Source: Butyricicoccus_A sp964513445
GTDB lineage: Bacteria > Bacillota > Clostridia > Oscillospirales > Butyricicoccaceae
Assembly: GCA_964513445.1 (NCBI GenBank)
Contig: CAZEMM010000039.1
Coordinates: 1 to 17,156 of the forward strand
Length of the DNA: 17,156 nt
Reading direction: 5' to 3'
Shown: piece after piece, positions 1-7,641 of the stretch
How the letters are laid out: each line of letters begins with the position of its first letter
How positions within the stretch are numbered: the stretch's first letter is position 1
Program-made: the position numbers and the translations under genes
Notes under the pieces: model-generated
What the model was told of the DNA's origin: nothing
Database searches by the model: none
Seen by the model: only the letters and a program-made list of their open reading frames with translations

Positions 1-52
1 TCGCTACCTCCACCTTGGCAAGGTGGCGCTCTACCAGATGAGCTACATCCGC
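1..52 (-). tRNA. tRNA-Gly (anticodon GCC), 3' part cut off by window edge
   Basis: Read on the minus strand, the gene starts at 52 with acceptor strand GCGGATG. It continues with a D arm (GCTC...GAGC) and an anticodon stem CCACC/GGTGG around the loop TTGCCAA. The anticodon GCC (complement of 17-19) decodes glycine. The T arm and acceptor 3' strand lie left of position 1. It follows tRNA-Phe by only 7 nt in the same direction, so the two are almost certainly cotranscribed from the promoter at 231-259. Confidence 0.93.
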
Positions 53-59
53 AAATATT

Positions 60-135
60 TGGTGCCTCCGGGCGGAATCGAACCACCGACACGGGGATTT
101 TCAGTCCCCTGCTCTACCGACTGAGCTACAGAGGC
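60..135 (-). tRNA. tRNA-Phe (anticodon GAA), CCA encoded
   Basis: This is a complete 76-nt tRNA on the minus strand. The acceptor stem GCCTCTG/CGGAGGC has one G-T pair. The D arm is GCTC/GAGC, the anticodon stem GGGGA/TCCCC, and the loop CTGAAAA carries anticodon GAA (complement of 100-102). The T arm contains the GGTTCGATTCC element. The 3' CCA is encoded at 60-62. It is the first gene of a two-tRNA transcript with tRNA-Gly. Confidence 0.97.
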
Positions 136-140
136 AAATG

Positions 141-226
141 GTCTTTTTGCGGAATATAATCGCAAAAAGAGTATCGAAAACGCCATGAAAAGCTGGCGTG
201 AAGCACACCGCTCCTTTGCAGTGCTT
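141..226 (-). other. structured leader of the tRNA-Phe/tRNA-Gly transcript
   Basis: Between the predicted transcription start (about 224) and the first tRNA are three successive inverted repeats. They are AAGCAC/GTGCTT (201-206 with 221-226), CGCCA/TGGCG (181-185 with 194-198, followed on the minus strand by TTTT) and a perfect 9-bp stem CTTTTTGCG/CGCAAAAAG (143-151 with 161-169). The last ends 7 nt before the tRNA-Phe 5' end. No credible protein is encoded here. The hairpins may guide 5' processing or cause some attenuation; that role is inference. Confidence 0.5.
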
Positions 227-230
227 GTTT

Positions 231-259
231 AGTATATCTGATTCTTTTTAGAAAGTCAA
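231..259 (-). promoter_or_regulatory. promoter of the tRNA-Phe/tRNA-Gly unit
   Basis: On the minus strand a -35 box TTGACT (254-259) is separated by exactly 17 bp from a -10 box TATACT (231-236). Each box matches the SigA consensus at 5 of 6 positions. The predicted start is near 224, giving a leader of about 90 nt before tRNA-Phe. An A/T-rich stretch precedes the -35 box. Confidence 0.85.
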
Positions 260-359
260 GAAGAATTTTCCTGCTTTTCGACTTTTTTCTGAACCGCTCA
301 ATAACGGGGCGCGGTTCCACCAGATAAACAGCGGCCAAATGCGACGCCATAAAAGCCGA

Positions 360-393
360 AAATAAGGTCTGATTCGCGATGGAATCAGACCTT
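360..393 (-). terminator. rho-independent terminator of the SLH/transglutaminase gene
   Basis: A perfect 12-bp inverted repeat (364-375 with 382-393, stem AAGGTCTGATTC, 6-nt loop) lies 15 bp beyond the stop codon at 409. On the minus strand it is followed by ATTTTCGG, a short and imperfect U-tract. It also separates this gene from the tRNA promoter downstream. Confidence 0.75.
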
Positions 394-408
394 CTCCTGT
401 GTCATATA

Positions 409-2256
409 TTATGCCTGTGCCTGCTGATAGATTGTGATAATCTTTGCGATCTCACCGCGTAGGGCTGCGTCCTTCGGCGCGATGTACAGCACACTGCCGC
501 TACTGTTCGTCCGCCCGCCGATAATGCCCGAATTGACCGTCCAAATAACCGCCGTCTTGGCAAAAGCACTGATCGAACCGGAATCGGAGAACTTACTCAT
601 GACCGAACTGTCCACACCGCTGGGGGAGCCTGCACGACGATATAGAATGGTGCAAATCTGTTCGCGCGTGATGGAATCGTTCGGGCCGAATTTGCTGTTG
701 CCATAGCCCAAAATCAATTTCTGGCTGGCTGCCCATACACATGCGGACGTGTACCACTTTCCGTTCGGCACATCCGAGAACGACGCTGTGTATGTGACAG
801 ACGGCTTGCCCGCCATGTTATACAGGATCGTCGCAAATTCTGCACGCGTCAGTTTGTTGTTGACCGCAAAATTCACACAGCTTGTGCCATTCATATAGCC
901 CTTATCATACACATACTGGACATATTCCTTCTGCCAGCTAAACGAATCATAAAACGGCAGAACGCTGCTGCTCGAGATGTCCGTTTCCGTCGCGTAGGTA
1001 ATGAAGTTGCCAAATACACTATCGCTGCCAGAGCCGCTAACCGTATGGTAGTAGTCCGTGCTATGAACCGGTGTAAGGAAATACTTCCAATCATAAGGGC
1101 TTCCGTCATCCCATGTGACATCCATGCCGGACCAGTATGCGCCGTAGCGAATGCTGTTCCACATATGCGAATCGCTGATCAGGATCGCAGAGGTAATACC
1201 CACCTTGTCGCACAGGTATTGCAGCGCGCGTGAATAGCCCTCACACACCGGATCCTTGTAACCGTTGGACGCGCTGAGCAGGCCGCTCATCGAGGACCAC
1301 GGCGCGCCGTAGCTCTTTGCATAGCTCGACATATTACTCACCGCATCTTCGTTATAGGTGTTGTTCTGGCACAGCCAGTCATGGAAAAACTTCAGCTTAT
1401 CATACGCGCGCGTGTACTGCGCCGCGCTGTTAATAATTTCATTCGCCTTGGCCTCCAGCTGGCTGTACACCGTCTGGCGCTTGCTGACCGTGTCTGTCTC
1501 TGGCGCATAGGTCGGTATAATATAAGCGGTAACGCCGCTTGTGCGCTGGATATAGCCAACCTGCAGCGAGCCGTTGGAATAGAACATCTGCGAGCAGTCA
1601 TAGTCCACGCTGCGATATGCAATCACTGCCGCAGCTTTTGCAATCTCGCTATAGTAGGCGGAGCTCAAGCCGCTGAGCGTCACGGTAACGCCAAGCGCCT
1701 TTATGCTGTCGCTGTTGCCCTGAAAGACCGCGCTTGAGGTGCCCTTTCTGACATCAGTGCGCAGGTTATTATACAGCGCTGTGGCAAAGCTGCCGATCCG
1801 AACACTCTGCCCACTGCTGCACGTATAGACCAGATCACTCAGCTGCGCGCCGTATGAGGTAAAGCTGCTGCTGGACGCCTTGTATGCAGCGGCATCCGCC
1901 TCGTCCTCTCCGTCATCGGCATAGAGCATCTGAATCGGCTCGGAAATGCCTTCCTCAACCACATCGCCCGCGCTCATCTTCAGCGTGCTGTCAACAACAA
2001 CGGCCTCCGCGTCGATCTGACCGACCGAGGCGTCATCCGCAAAGGAAAACGTGAATCCCTGCTGCTCCATCTCATCAAGCAGGCCATCTATATCCGCACC
2101 GCTCTGCACGGCGTCGGCCGTCTCCTCCGTCTGTGTGTCCTGCTGTGCTGCGGCATCCACAGTATCTGCGGCGTCGATATCATCCGCCAGCGCACTGTGC
2201 GCCATCGGACAAAGCATCGCAATCGCCAGCAGGCAGGCGGTCAATCGTCTCTTCAT
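409..2256 (-). CDS. secreted SLH-domain protein with transglutaminase-like core
   Basis: A 615-residue exported protein. The start is the ATG at 2256 because GAGGG precedes it at good spacing and a signal peptide begins there (MKRR, hydrophobic core, AHSALA cleavage site near residue 24). An ATG 16 codons upstream is in frame but lacks both. Residues about 25-130 are acidic, Asp/Ala/Glu-rich and low in complexity. Residues about 285-395 form a transglutaminase-like fold with the expected triad: Cys338 in PVCEGYSRAL, His364 in SHMWNS and Asp379 in DVTWDD. Three SLH repeats follow at about 435-484, 492-544 and 555-609, which usually anchor proteins to pyruvylated cell-wall polymer. The protein is therefore probably held on the cell surface. 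The reaction is unknown, since members of this fold can be crosslinking enzymes, cysteine proteases or amidases. It is a single-gene unit with its own promoter and terminator, downstream of the arg operon terminator. Confidence 0.9.
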   Translation of the reverse strand: MKRRLTACLLAIAMLCPMAHSALADDIDAADTVDAAAQQDTQTEETADAVQSGADIDGLLDEMEQQGFTFSFADDASVGQIDAEAVVVDSTLKMSAGDVVEEGISEPIQMLYADDGEDEADAAAYKASSSSFTSYGAQLSDLVYTCSSGQSVRIGSFATALYNNLRTDVRKGTSSAVFQGNSDSIKALGVTVTLSGLSSAYYSEIAKAAAVIAYRSVDYDCSQMFYSNGSLQVGYIQRTSGVTAYIIPTYAPETDTVSKRQTVYSQLEAKANEIINSAAQYTRAYDKLKFFHDWLCQNNTYNEDAVSNMSSYAKSYGAPWSSMSGLLSASNGYKDPVCEGYSRALQYLCDKVGITSAILISDSHMWNSIRYGAYWSGMDVTWDDGSPYDWKYFLTPVHSTDYYHTVSGSGSDSVFGNFITYATETDISSSSVLPFYDSFSWQKEYVQYVYDKGYMNGTSCVNFAVNNKLTRAEFATILYNMAGKPSVTYTASFSDVPNGKWYTSACVWAASQKLILGYGNSKFGPNDSITREQICTILYRRAGSPSGVDSSVMSKFSDSGSISAFAKTAVIWTVNSGIIGGRTNSSGSVLYIAPKDAALRGEIAKIITIYQQAQA

Positions 2257-2287
2257 ACTATCCCTCATTTCAAAAAAGATTAATTTT

Positions 2288-2316
2288 ATTGTACCATAAC
2301 CCATCGATAAAGTCCA
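2288..2316 (-). promoter_or_regulatory. promoter of the SLH/transglutaminase gene
   Basis: On the minus strand, -35 TGGACT (2311-2316), a 17-bp spacer and -10 TACAAT (2288-2293) are preceded by an extended TG motif (TGGTACAAT). It lies about 30 bp ahead of the start at 2256 and downstream of the arg operon terminator, so the gene has its own transcription start. Confidence 0.7.
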
Positions 2317-2348
2317 TCTCAGGATGAAAATAAACTGTAAACATATAC

Positions 2349-2394
2349 AAAACGGCGGGGTTTTGTGCTAATTTTGTCAAAATCCCGCCGTTTT
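2349..2394 (-). terminator. terminator of the arg operon, possibly bidirectional
   Basis: A perfect 11-bp inverted repeat AAAACGGCGGG/CCCGCCGTTTT (2349-2359 with 2384-2394) encloses a 24-nt loop that can extend the stem. It lies about 20 bp past the argF stop codon. On the minus strand it ends in TTTTG; on the plus strand it ends in six T. It could block transcription in both directions. Confidence 0.82.
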
Positions 2395-2413
2395 TTGCGT
2401 AATCCATGTTTTG

Positions 2414-3355
2414 TCAAAACAGATCGTCTGTCTGGATCGGGTCGTGCATGAGCGTGACCATAACAGCCTTCTGTGCGTGCAGCCGGTTTTCCGACTCTTC
2501 GAAAATCTCGTCCGCATGCTCCTCCAGCACAGCCTCGGTGATCTCCTCTCCGCGGTACGCCGGCATACAGTGCTGCACCATCACGCCCGGCTTGCAGTCG
2601 GACAGCAGCTCATGATTGATCTGGAATCCCGCGAAATCCTTGCGTCGCTGCTCTCGCTGATCCTCATTGCCCATCGACGTCCATGCGTCGGTGAACAGGA
2701 CGTCGGCATTCTCCGCTGCCTTATGGATGTCATGCGAAATGGAGAATTTCGCGCCCTGTGCCTGCATTTCCTCGGCAAACGCGAGCGCCTCCGGATGCGG
2801 CTCATAGCCGACCGGCGTCGCAACCGCAACCTCCATGCCGACCTTCAGACAGCCGACAATGAGCGAATTGCACATATTAAAGCCGTCGCCGATAAAGCCC
2901 ATCTTCAGGCCATCCAGCTGCGCAAAACGCTCCCGGATGGTCATCAGATCTGCCAGCACCTGGCACGGATGCGCAAAATTAGTCAGGCCGTTGATGACCG
3001 GCACGGTCGCATAGCGCGCCATCGTCTCGACCTCGTCCTGATCGAAGGTGCGAATCAACAGACCGTCCAGATAACGCGAGAGCACGCGCGCCGTGTCCTG
3101 AATCGGCTCGCCGCGCCCGATCTGCAAATCGCGGTTGGACAGGAACAGCGCCTGTCCGCCCAGCTGGTACATGCCTGCCTCAAACGACACGCGCGTGCGC
3201 GTCGACAGCTTCTGGAAGATCATGCCGAGGCTTTTCCCCTCCAGATGCCGATGCGGGATGTGATGCTTTTTTTCATATTTCAGCTGGTCGCTCAAATCCA
3301 GCAGGGAGATGATATCCTCTGTCGAGCAATCCAGCAGCTTGAGAAGATGCTTCAT
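2414..3355 (-). CDS. argF: ornithine carbamoyltransferase
   Basis: This enzyme transfers the carbamoyl group of carbamoyl phosphate to ornithine to make citrulline, the sixth step of arginine synthesis, in the cytoplasm. The 313-residue product has the family's usual length. It shows the carbamoyl-phosphate-binding STRTR motif (51-55), HPCQ (129-132), the ornithine-side DAWTSMG (223-229) and HCMPAYRGE (262-270), a variant of the HCLP motif. Ornithine rather than aspartate specificity follows from HCMP and the WTSMG loop. It is the last gene of the operon, starting 15 bp after argD behind GGAGGGC. The catabolic paralogue (arcB) is unlikely because all neighbours are biosynthetic and no arcA or arcC is present. 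Confidence 0.95.
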   Translation of the reverse strand: MKHLLKLLDCSTEDIISLLDLSDQLKYEKKHHIPHRHLEGKSLGMIFQKLSTRTRVSFEAGMYQLGGQALFLSNRDLQIGRGEPIQDTARVLSRYLDGLLIRTFDQDEVETMARYATVPVINGLTNFAHPCQVLADLMTIRERFAQLDGLKMGFIGDGFNMCNSLIVGCLKVGMEVAVATPVGYEPHPEALAFAEEMQAQGAKFSISHDIHKAAENADVLFTDAWTSMGNEDQREQRRKDFAGFQINHELLSDCKPGVMVQHCMPAYRGEEITEAVLEEHADEIFEESENRLHAQKAVMVTLMHDPIQTDDLF

Positions 3356-3370
3356 AGTAACGCCCTCCGT

Positions 3371-4552
3371 TTAACCCAAGACCGACTGCATCACGGCAAG
3401 CGCTTCGTCCAGCTCCTCATAGGTGATGCTCAGCGGCGGCAGCAGGCGGATGACATCCTGTCCCGCCGTCAGCACCAGTATGCCCCTATCCATGATCTGC
3501 TCGACCATCTGCGCGCGCGCGTCCGCATCCACCTGAATGCCGACCATCAGGCCGAGGCCGCGCACCGCCTTTACCTTGTCCGAGCCGAAGCCAAGCACCC
3601 TTTCGCGGATATAATCGCCCTTTTCGGTGACCGACTGCAAAAATTCCGGCTTTATGACCACATCCAGCACGGCATTTGCCGCGGCGCACACCATCGGCGT
3701 GCCGCCAAAGGTCGTCGCGTGCGTGCCCGGGCCGAGCACCGTTTCGCAGGTCTTTGCCGCCATAACCGCGCCGATCGGCACGCCGCCGCCCAGACCCTTT
3801 GCCATGGACACGACATCCGGCTGGATGCCATACTGCTGGAAGCAGAACAGTGAGCCAGTGCGGCCAATGCCGGTCTGTACCTCATCAATGAGCAGCAGCA
3901 GATCGTTTTCGCGGCACAGCTGCTGAACCTGCTGGACAAACGTATGGTCGAGCGGGCAAACGCCGCCCTCGCCCTGAATCAGCTCTATCATAATGGCGCA
4001 GGTGTGCTCTCCCACCGCTGCCCTGACAGAGTCGAAGTCGTTCGCCTCTGCATACGCAAAGCCCTCGGTAAACGGGAAGAAATACTGATGGAATTTCTTC
4101 TGTCCGGTCGCCTTGAGCGTCGTGACGGTGCGTCCATGGAACGAATTGTTCAGCGTGACGATCTCCGCACGGCCCGCACCGTACTTATCAAACGAATATT
4201 TTCTTGCCAGCTTGATCATGCCCTCGTTGGCCTCCGCGCCGGAATTGGCAAAAAACACCTTTCCCATGCCGGTCTGCTCCACCAGCGTCTTTGCCGTCTG
4301 CACCATCGGTTGTGTGGTAAACAGATTGGAGACATGCATCAGCTTATGCGCCTGCGCGGTGATGGCGTCGATGATGTGTTCGTTATTATAGCCTAGGCAG
4401 CACACGCCGATACCGCTGGTCAGATCGATATACCGCTTGCCCTCGACATCCCACAGCTGCGCGCCCTCTCCATGATCGAGCGCGATGGCGAAGCGGCCAT
4501 AGGTATTCATTACATATTGTTTTTCCTGCTCCTTGAGCTGGTCATAAGTCAA
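3371..4552 (-). CDS. argD: acetylornithine aminotransferase
   Basis: A PLP-dependent class-III aminotransferase of 393 residues. It converts N-acetylglutamate semialdehyde and glutamate to N-acetylornithine and 2-oxoglutarate. Visible motifs are NSGAEANE (103-110), FHGRT (138-142), the PLP-ring Asp223 in DEVQTGIGRTG, the Schiff-base lysine Lys252 in SMAKGLGGG, and TTFGG (280-284). The best start is a TTG at 4552: AGGGGAG sits 9 nt upstream, and the ATG at 4545 is in another frame. The next in-frame ATG (residue 15) would remove conserved N-terminal sequence. It starts 21 bp after argB. A succinylornithine or ornithine aminotransferase would have similar motifs, but the operon context fixes the role. 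Confidence 0.95.
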   Translation of the reverse strand: MTYDQLKEQEKQYVMNTYGRFAIALDHGEGAQLWDVEGKRYIDLTSGIGVCCLGYNNEHIIDAITAQAHKLMHVSNLFTTQPMVQTAKTLVEQTGMGKVFFANSGAEANEGMIKLARKYSFDKYGAGRAEIVTLNNSFHGRTVTTLKATGQKKFHQYFFPFTEGFAYAEANDFDSVRAAVGEHTCAIMIELIQGEGGVCPLDHTFVQQVQQLCRENDLLLLIDEVQTGIGRTGSLFCFQQYGIQPDVVSMAKGLGGGVPIGAVMAAKTCETVLGPGTHATTFGGTPMVCAAANAVLDVVIKPEFLQSVTEKGDYIRERVLGFGSDKVKAVRGLGLMVGIQVDADARAQMVEQIMDRGILVLTAGQDVIRLLPPLSITYEELDEALAVMQSVLG

Positions 4553-4573
4553 TTTCTGTTACTCCCCTTTCGA

Positions 4574-5443
4574 TCAATAGAACATCGTGCCGACGCCCTC
4601 GTCGCTGAACAGCTCGATGAGGATGGAATGCTCCACGCGTCCGTCCTGAATGTTCGCCTGACGCACGCCCTCGCGTACCGCCTCGACGCAGCAGTCCACC
4701 TTCGGGATCATGCCGCCCGCTATAACGCCGTCCTTAATCAGTTTCGGCACGGCAGACACCTTGACCTCCGGCAGCAGCGTCTGCTCGTCATTGCGGTCAA
4801 GCAGCAGGCCGCGCACGTCGGTCAGCAAAATGAGCTTTTCCGCCTGCAGCGCAACGGCGAGCTTGGCAGCCGCCAGGTCCGCGTTGATGTTGTAATTGGT
4901 GTCGTCATCCAGACCGAGCGCAACGGTGGATACAACCGGAATATAGCCGGATTCCAAAATATCCTGCACCGGTTCAGGATTGACGCGCACGATGTTGCCG
5001 ACATAGCCGTAATCCGTTCCGTCCGGATCCACGCGGCGCACCGCCTGAAACAGCCCGCCGTCCATGCCGCACAGGCCGACGCCGGAGCCGCCCGCCTTGC
5101 CGAGCAGCGAAACCAGATCCTTGTTGACCTTGCCGCACAGGATCATCTGTACGATATCCATCGTCTCGCGGTCGGTATAGCGCAGGCCGTTGACAAATCT
5201 GGATTGCTTGCCGATCTTTTTCAGCATCGCGCTGATTTCCGGGCCGCCGCCGTGCACGACGACGACGTTGACGCCCACGAGACTGAGCAGCACGATATCA
5301 TGAATGACTGCGTCCTTGAGCGTCTCATTTACCATCGCGTTGCCGCCATATTTGACGACAACGGTTTTTCCATAATATTTTTGAATATGCGGCAGCGCTT
5401 CAATGAGCACCTGCGCCTGATTGAGATGTTTTTCCGTAGACAT
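4574..5443 (-). CDS. argB: acetylglutamate kinase
   Basis: This kinase phosphorylates N-acetylglutamate, the second and usually rate-controlling step of arginine synthesis. The product is 289 residues. It shows the amino-acid-kinase motifs KYGGNAM (31-37), HGGGPEI (64-70), NGLRYTD (85-91), NINADLAAAKLA (185-196), LLTDVRG (206-212) and GGMIPK (243-248). It also has an N-terminal helix of about 25 residues before the kinase fold and a C-terminal HSILIELFSDEGVGT segment (272-286). In known hexameric enzymes these two features go with feedback inhibition by arginine. I infer that property here; it fits a pathway using the ArgJ cycle. GGAGGAT precedes the ATG, 12 bp after argJ. Confidence 0.96.
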   Translation of the reverse strand: MSTEKHLNQAQVLIEALPHIQKYYGKTVVVKYGGNAMVNETLKDAVIHDIVLLSLVGVNVVVVHGGGPEISAMLKKIGKQSRFVNGLRYTDRETMDIVQMILCGKVNKDLVSLLGKAGGSGVGLCGMDGGLFQAVRRVDPDGTDYGYVGNIVRVNPEPVQDILESGYIPVVSTVALGLDDDTNYNINADLAAAKLAVALQAEKLILLTDVRGLLLDRNDEQTLLPEVKVSAVPKLIKDGVIAGGMIPKVDCCVEAVREGVRQANIQDGRVEHSILIELFSDEGVGTMFY

Positions 5444-5455
5444 GGCATCCTCCGA

Positions 5456-6676
5456 TCAGGTGCGGTAGTCGCCGTTGATCCTGACATAATCATATGTCAG
5501 ATCACAGCCGTAGGCCGTCGCCTCCGCGTCGCCCTCTGCAATGTCAATGTCAATGGAAACTTCCTTTTCCGACAGCACGGTCTTGGCGATATCCTCGTCA
5601 AATTCCAGGCCCTCGCCGTGCTCGCACACAGTCAGCGCGCCTGCCGCGCTGGAAAATCCAATCGTGACATACTCCGGACGGAACGGCGCCTTGGAGTAGC
5701 CCATCGCGCACAGCACGCGGCCCCAGTTGGCATCCGCGCCGAACATCGCCGCCTTGACCAGGCTGGACGCGATGACCGCCTTTGCCAGACGCTCCGCGTA
5801 TTCTTCCGCGCGCGAGTGCTTGACCGTGCAGCATATCAGTCTGGACGCGCCCTCGCCGTCCGCCGCCATCTTTTTGGCGAGCGTCAGCGCGACCATCTCC
5901 AGCGCCTCGTAAAAGACATGGTATTCGCCGTCCTTCCAGTCGATGAGCGCGTTGCCCGCCTCGCCGTTCGCCATGACGACGCAGGTATCGTTGGTCGAGG
6001 TATCGCCGTCTACCGAGATGCGGTTAAACGTGCGCGCGACGACCTCTTGAAGCGCGGTGCGCAGCAGCGACGGGTCAATGGCGCAGTCGGTCGTGATATA
6101 GCACAGCATGGTGCCCATATTCGGATGAATCATGCCGGAACCCTTTGCGATGCCGCCCATACGGCAGGTCTTGCCGCCGCAGGTAAACTCGACCGCCGCG
6201 CTCTTCTCGACCAGATCGGTCGTCATGATGGCGCGGTTTGCCGCCGCGGATGCCGCCGCGTCGCCGCTCAGTCCCGCAGCAAGCGCGTCCATGTGCGCTT
6301 CGATGGCCTCTGCATTCAGACGCTGGCCGATGACGCCGGTCGAGCCGACCAGTACAAGCGACTCCTCAATACCGAGCGCCTTGGCCGCCGCCGCCGTCAT
6401 GCGGTGCGCATTCTCCATGCCCTCCGGCGCGCACGCGTTGGCATTGCCGGAGTTGACGACGATTGCCTGCGCGATGCCGTCCTCCAAGTGCTCCATGCAT
6501 ACATAAATCGGCGCCGCCTTGACACGGTTGTTGGTAAATGTCGCCGCCGTTGACGCCGGACACGCGCTGACGATGAGCGCAAGATCGTCCTTTGTGCTCC
6601 CGCTCTTGACGCCTGCGTGGATGGCAGCCGCCCGGAAGCCCTTCGCGGCGCATACGCCGCCTTCTATGATCTTCAT
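5456..6676 (-). CDS. argJ: glutamate N-acetyltransferase (ornithine acetyltransferase)
   Basis: ArgJ moves the acetyl group from N-acetylornithine to glutamate, releasing ornithine and regenerating N-acetylglutamate. Some members also acetylate glutamate from acetyl-CoA. The 406-residue precursor has the family's length. Motifs seen include NSGNANACA (75-83), STGVIG (112-117), KGSGMIHPNMGTML (178-191) and DTSTND (225-230). Family members self-cleave before the Thr of the xTML motif, so Thr189 should become the N-terminal nucleophile of the beta chain; here the preceding residue is Gly rather than the more usual Ala. The start has AGAGGA 7 nt upstream and lies 14 bp after argC. No argA or argE is in the operon, consistent with the cyclic pathway. 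Sequence alone does not say whether it is mono- or bifunctional. Confidence 0.96.
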   Translation of the reverse strand: MKIIEGGVCAAKGFRAAAIHAGVKSGSTKDDLALIVSACPASTAATFTNNRVKAAPIYVCMEHLEDGIAQAIVVNSGNANACAPEGMENAHRMTAAAAKALGIEESLVLVGSTGVIGQRLNAEAIEAHMDALAAGLSGDAAASAAANRAIMTTDLVEKSAAVEFTCGGKTCRMGGIAKGSGMIHPNMGTMLCYITTDCAIDPSLLRTALQEVVARTFNRISVDGDTSTNDTCVVMANGEAGNALIDWKDGEYHVFYEALEMVALTLAKKMAADGEGASRLICCTVKHSRAEEYAERLAKAVIASSLVKAAMFGADANWGRVLCAMGYSKAPFRPEYVTIGFSSAAGALTVCEHGEGLEFDEDIAKTVLSEKEVSIDIDIAEGDAEATAYGCDLTYDYVRINGDYRT

Positions 6677-6690
6677 GTGATTTCCTCTCT

Positions 6691-7629
6691 TTATTTCATA
6701 AGCCCGGTCGTCTCATCAAAGCCGAGCATCAGATTCATGTTTTGTACCGCAGCGCCGGATGCGCCCTTGCCGAGGTTGTCAAACAGCGCAGTGACGATCG
6801 TCTGCTCCTCATGTCCGCACACGATCAGCCGCAGGCTGTCGCGCCCCGCCATTGTGTCGGCATAGATGACCGGCTCGTCGCCGCCGAACGGCGCAACCGT
6901 CACCAGCGTCTGTCCCGCATAATATTCCGAGAGCGCCGCATGAACATCCTGTGCAGCCGGCTTGCCGGGCAGCTGCGCGTTATGCAGCATGATGGTCGAC
7001 GCCATGCCCTTGTAAAAATCACCCAGAATCGGCACGAACACCGGCGCCGCCGCAAGGCCGCACACATGCACCATTTCCGGCAGATGCTTATGCCGGAGCG
7101 TCGTGCCGTAGATGCGGTGGGACGCGTGGCGCGGGTCGCGGTTTTCATCCTCATATTCCGCGATCAGCTTTTTGCCGCCGCCGGAATAGCCGGTGAGCGA
7201 CGAGCAGGTCAGCGGATAATCCGCCGGCACAATGCCCAGCTTGACCAGAGGGTAGACGGAGGAAATAAATCCCGAGGCATGACAGCCGGGATTTGCCACA
7301 CGCCCCGACGTGCAGATCGCCGCGCGGTGTCCGGCGGAAAGCTCCGGGAAGCCGTAGTCCCAATCCGGATGCGTGCGGTGCGCCGTGGATGCGTCGATAA
7401 AGCGCGTGTTCGGGTTGTCGCACAGCGCGACCGCCTCGCGCGCCGCGGCATCCGGCAGGCACAGAAATACAATATCCGCCGCATTGATAAACCTTTTGCG
7501 CTCCTGTGTGTCCTTGCGCTTGTCCTCATCAATTAAAATGAGGTCGATATCCGTGCGCCCGCCCAGACGCTCATAAATTTGCAGTCCGGTCGTGCCCTCC
7601 TTGCCGTCAATATAGATAACAGGTTTCAT
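6691..7629 (-). CDS. argC: N-acetyl-gamma-glutamyl-phosphate reductase, type 2 (short form)
   Basis: This enzyme reduces N-acetylglutamyl phosphate to the semialdehyde with NADPH. The 312-residue product begins with the nucleotide-binding sequence DGKEGTTGLQI (8-18), typical of the short type-2 branch; the type-1 enzymes of about 340-350 residues carry a GxxGYxG loop instead. Cys116 in VANPGCHASG is the expected catalytic cysteine, with TGYSGGGKK at 146-154 and the HKHLPE segment (180-185) supplying the partner His. The branch usually has Tyr after the catalytic Cys; here it is His. GGAGGAC precedes the ATG. It sits 12 bp after argH and 14 bp before argJ, in the same transcript. Confidence 0.94.
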   Translation of the reverse strand: MKPVIYIDGKEGTTGLQIYERLGGRTDIDLILIDEDKRKDTQERKRFINAADIVFLCLPDAAAREAVALCDNPNTRFIDASTAHRTHPDWDYGFPELSAGHRAAICTSGRVANPGCHASGFISSVYPLVKLGIVPADYPLTCSSLTGYSGGGKKLIAEYEDENRDPRHASHRIYGTTLRHKHLPEMVHVCGLAAAPVFVPILGDFYKGMASTIMLHNAQLPGKPAAQDVHAALSEYYAGQTLVTVAPFGGDEPVIYADTMAGRDSLRLIVCGHEEQTIVTALFDNLGKGASGAAVQNMNLMLGFDETTGLMK

Positions 7630-7641
7630 CTTTGTCCTCCA

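Noticed and set aside
126..350. 74-codon minus-strand frame over the tRNA-Phe leader
   Set aside because: It overlaps the tRNA, its promoter and its leader; no RBS and no resemblance to a protein family.
2411..3853. 480-codon plus-strand open frame opposite argF/argD
   Set aside because: It crosses two proven genes and has no domain; explained by high GC at third codon positions.
4472..6553. 693-codon plus-strand open frame opposite argD, argB and argJ
   Set aside because: Arg/His/Ala-rich shadow spanning several real genes, with no RBS or recognisable domain.
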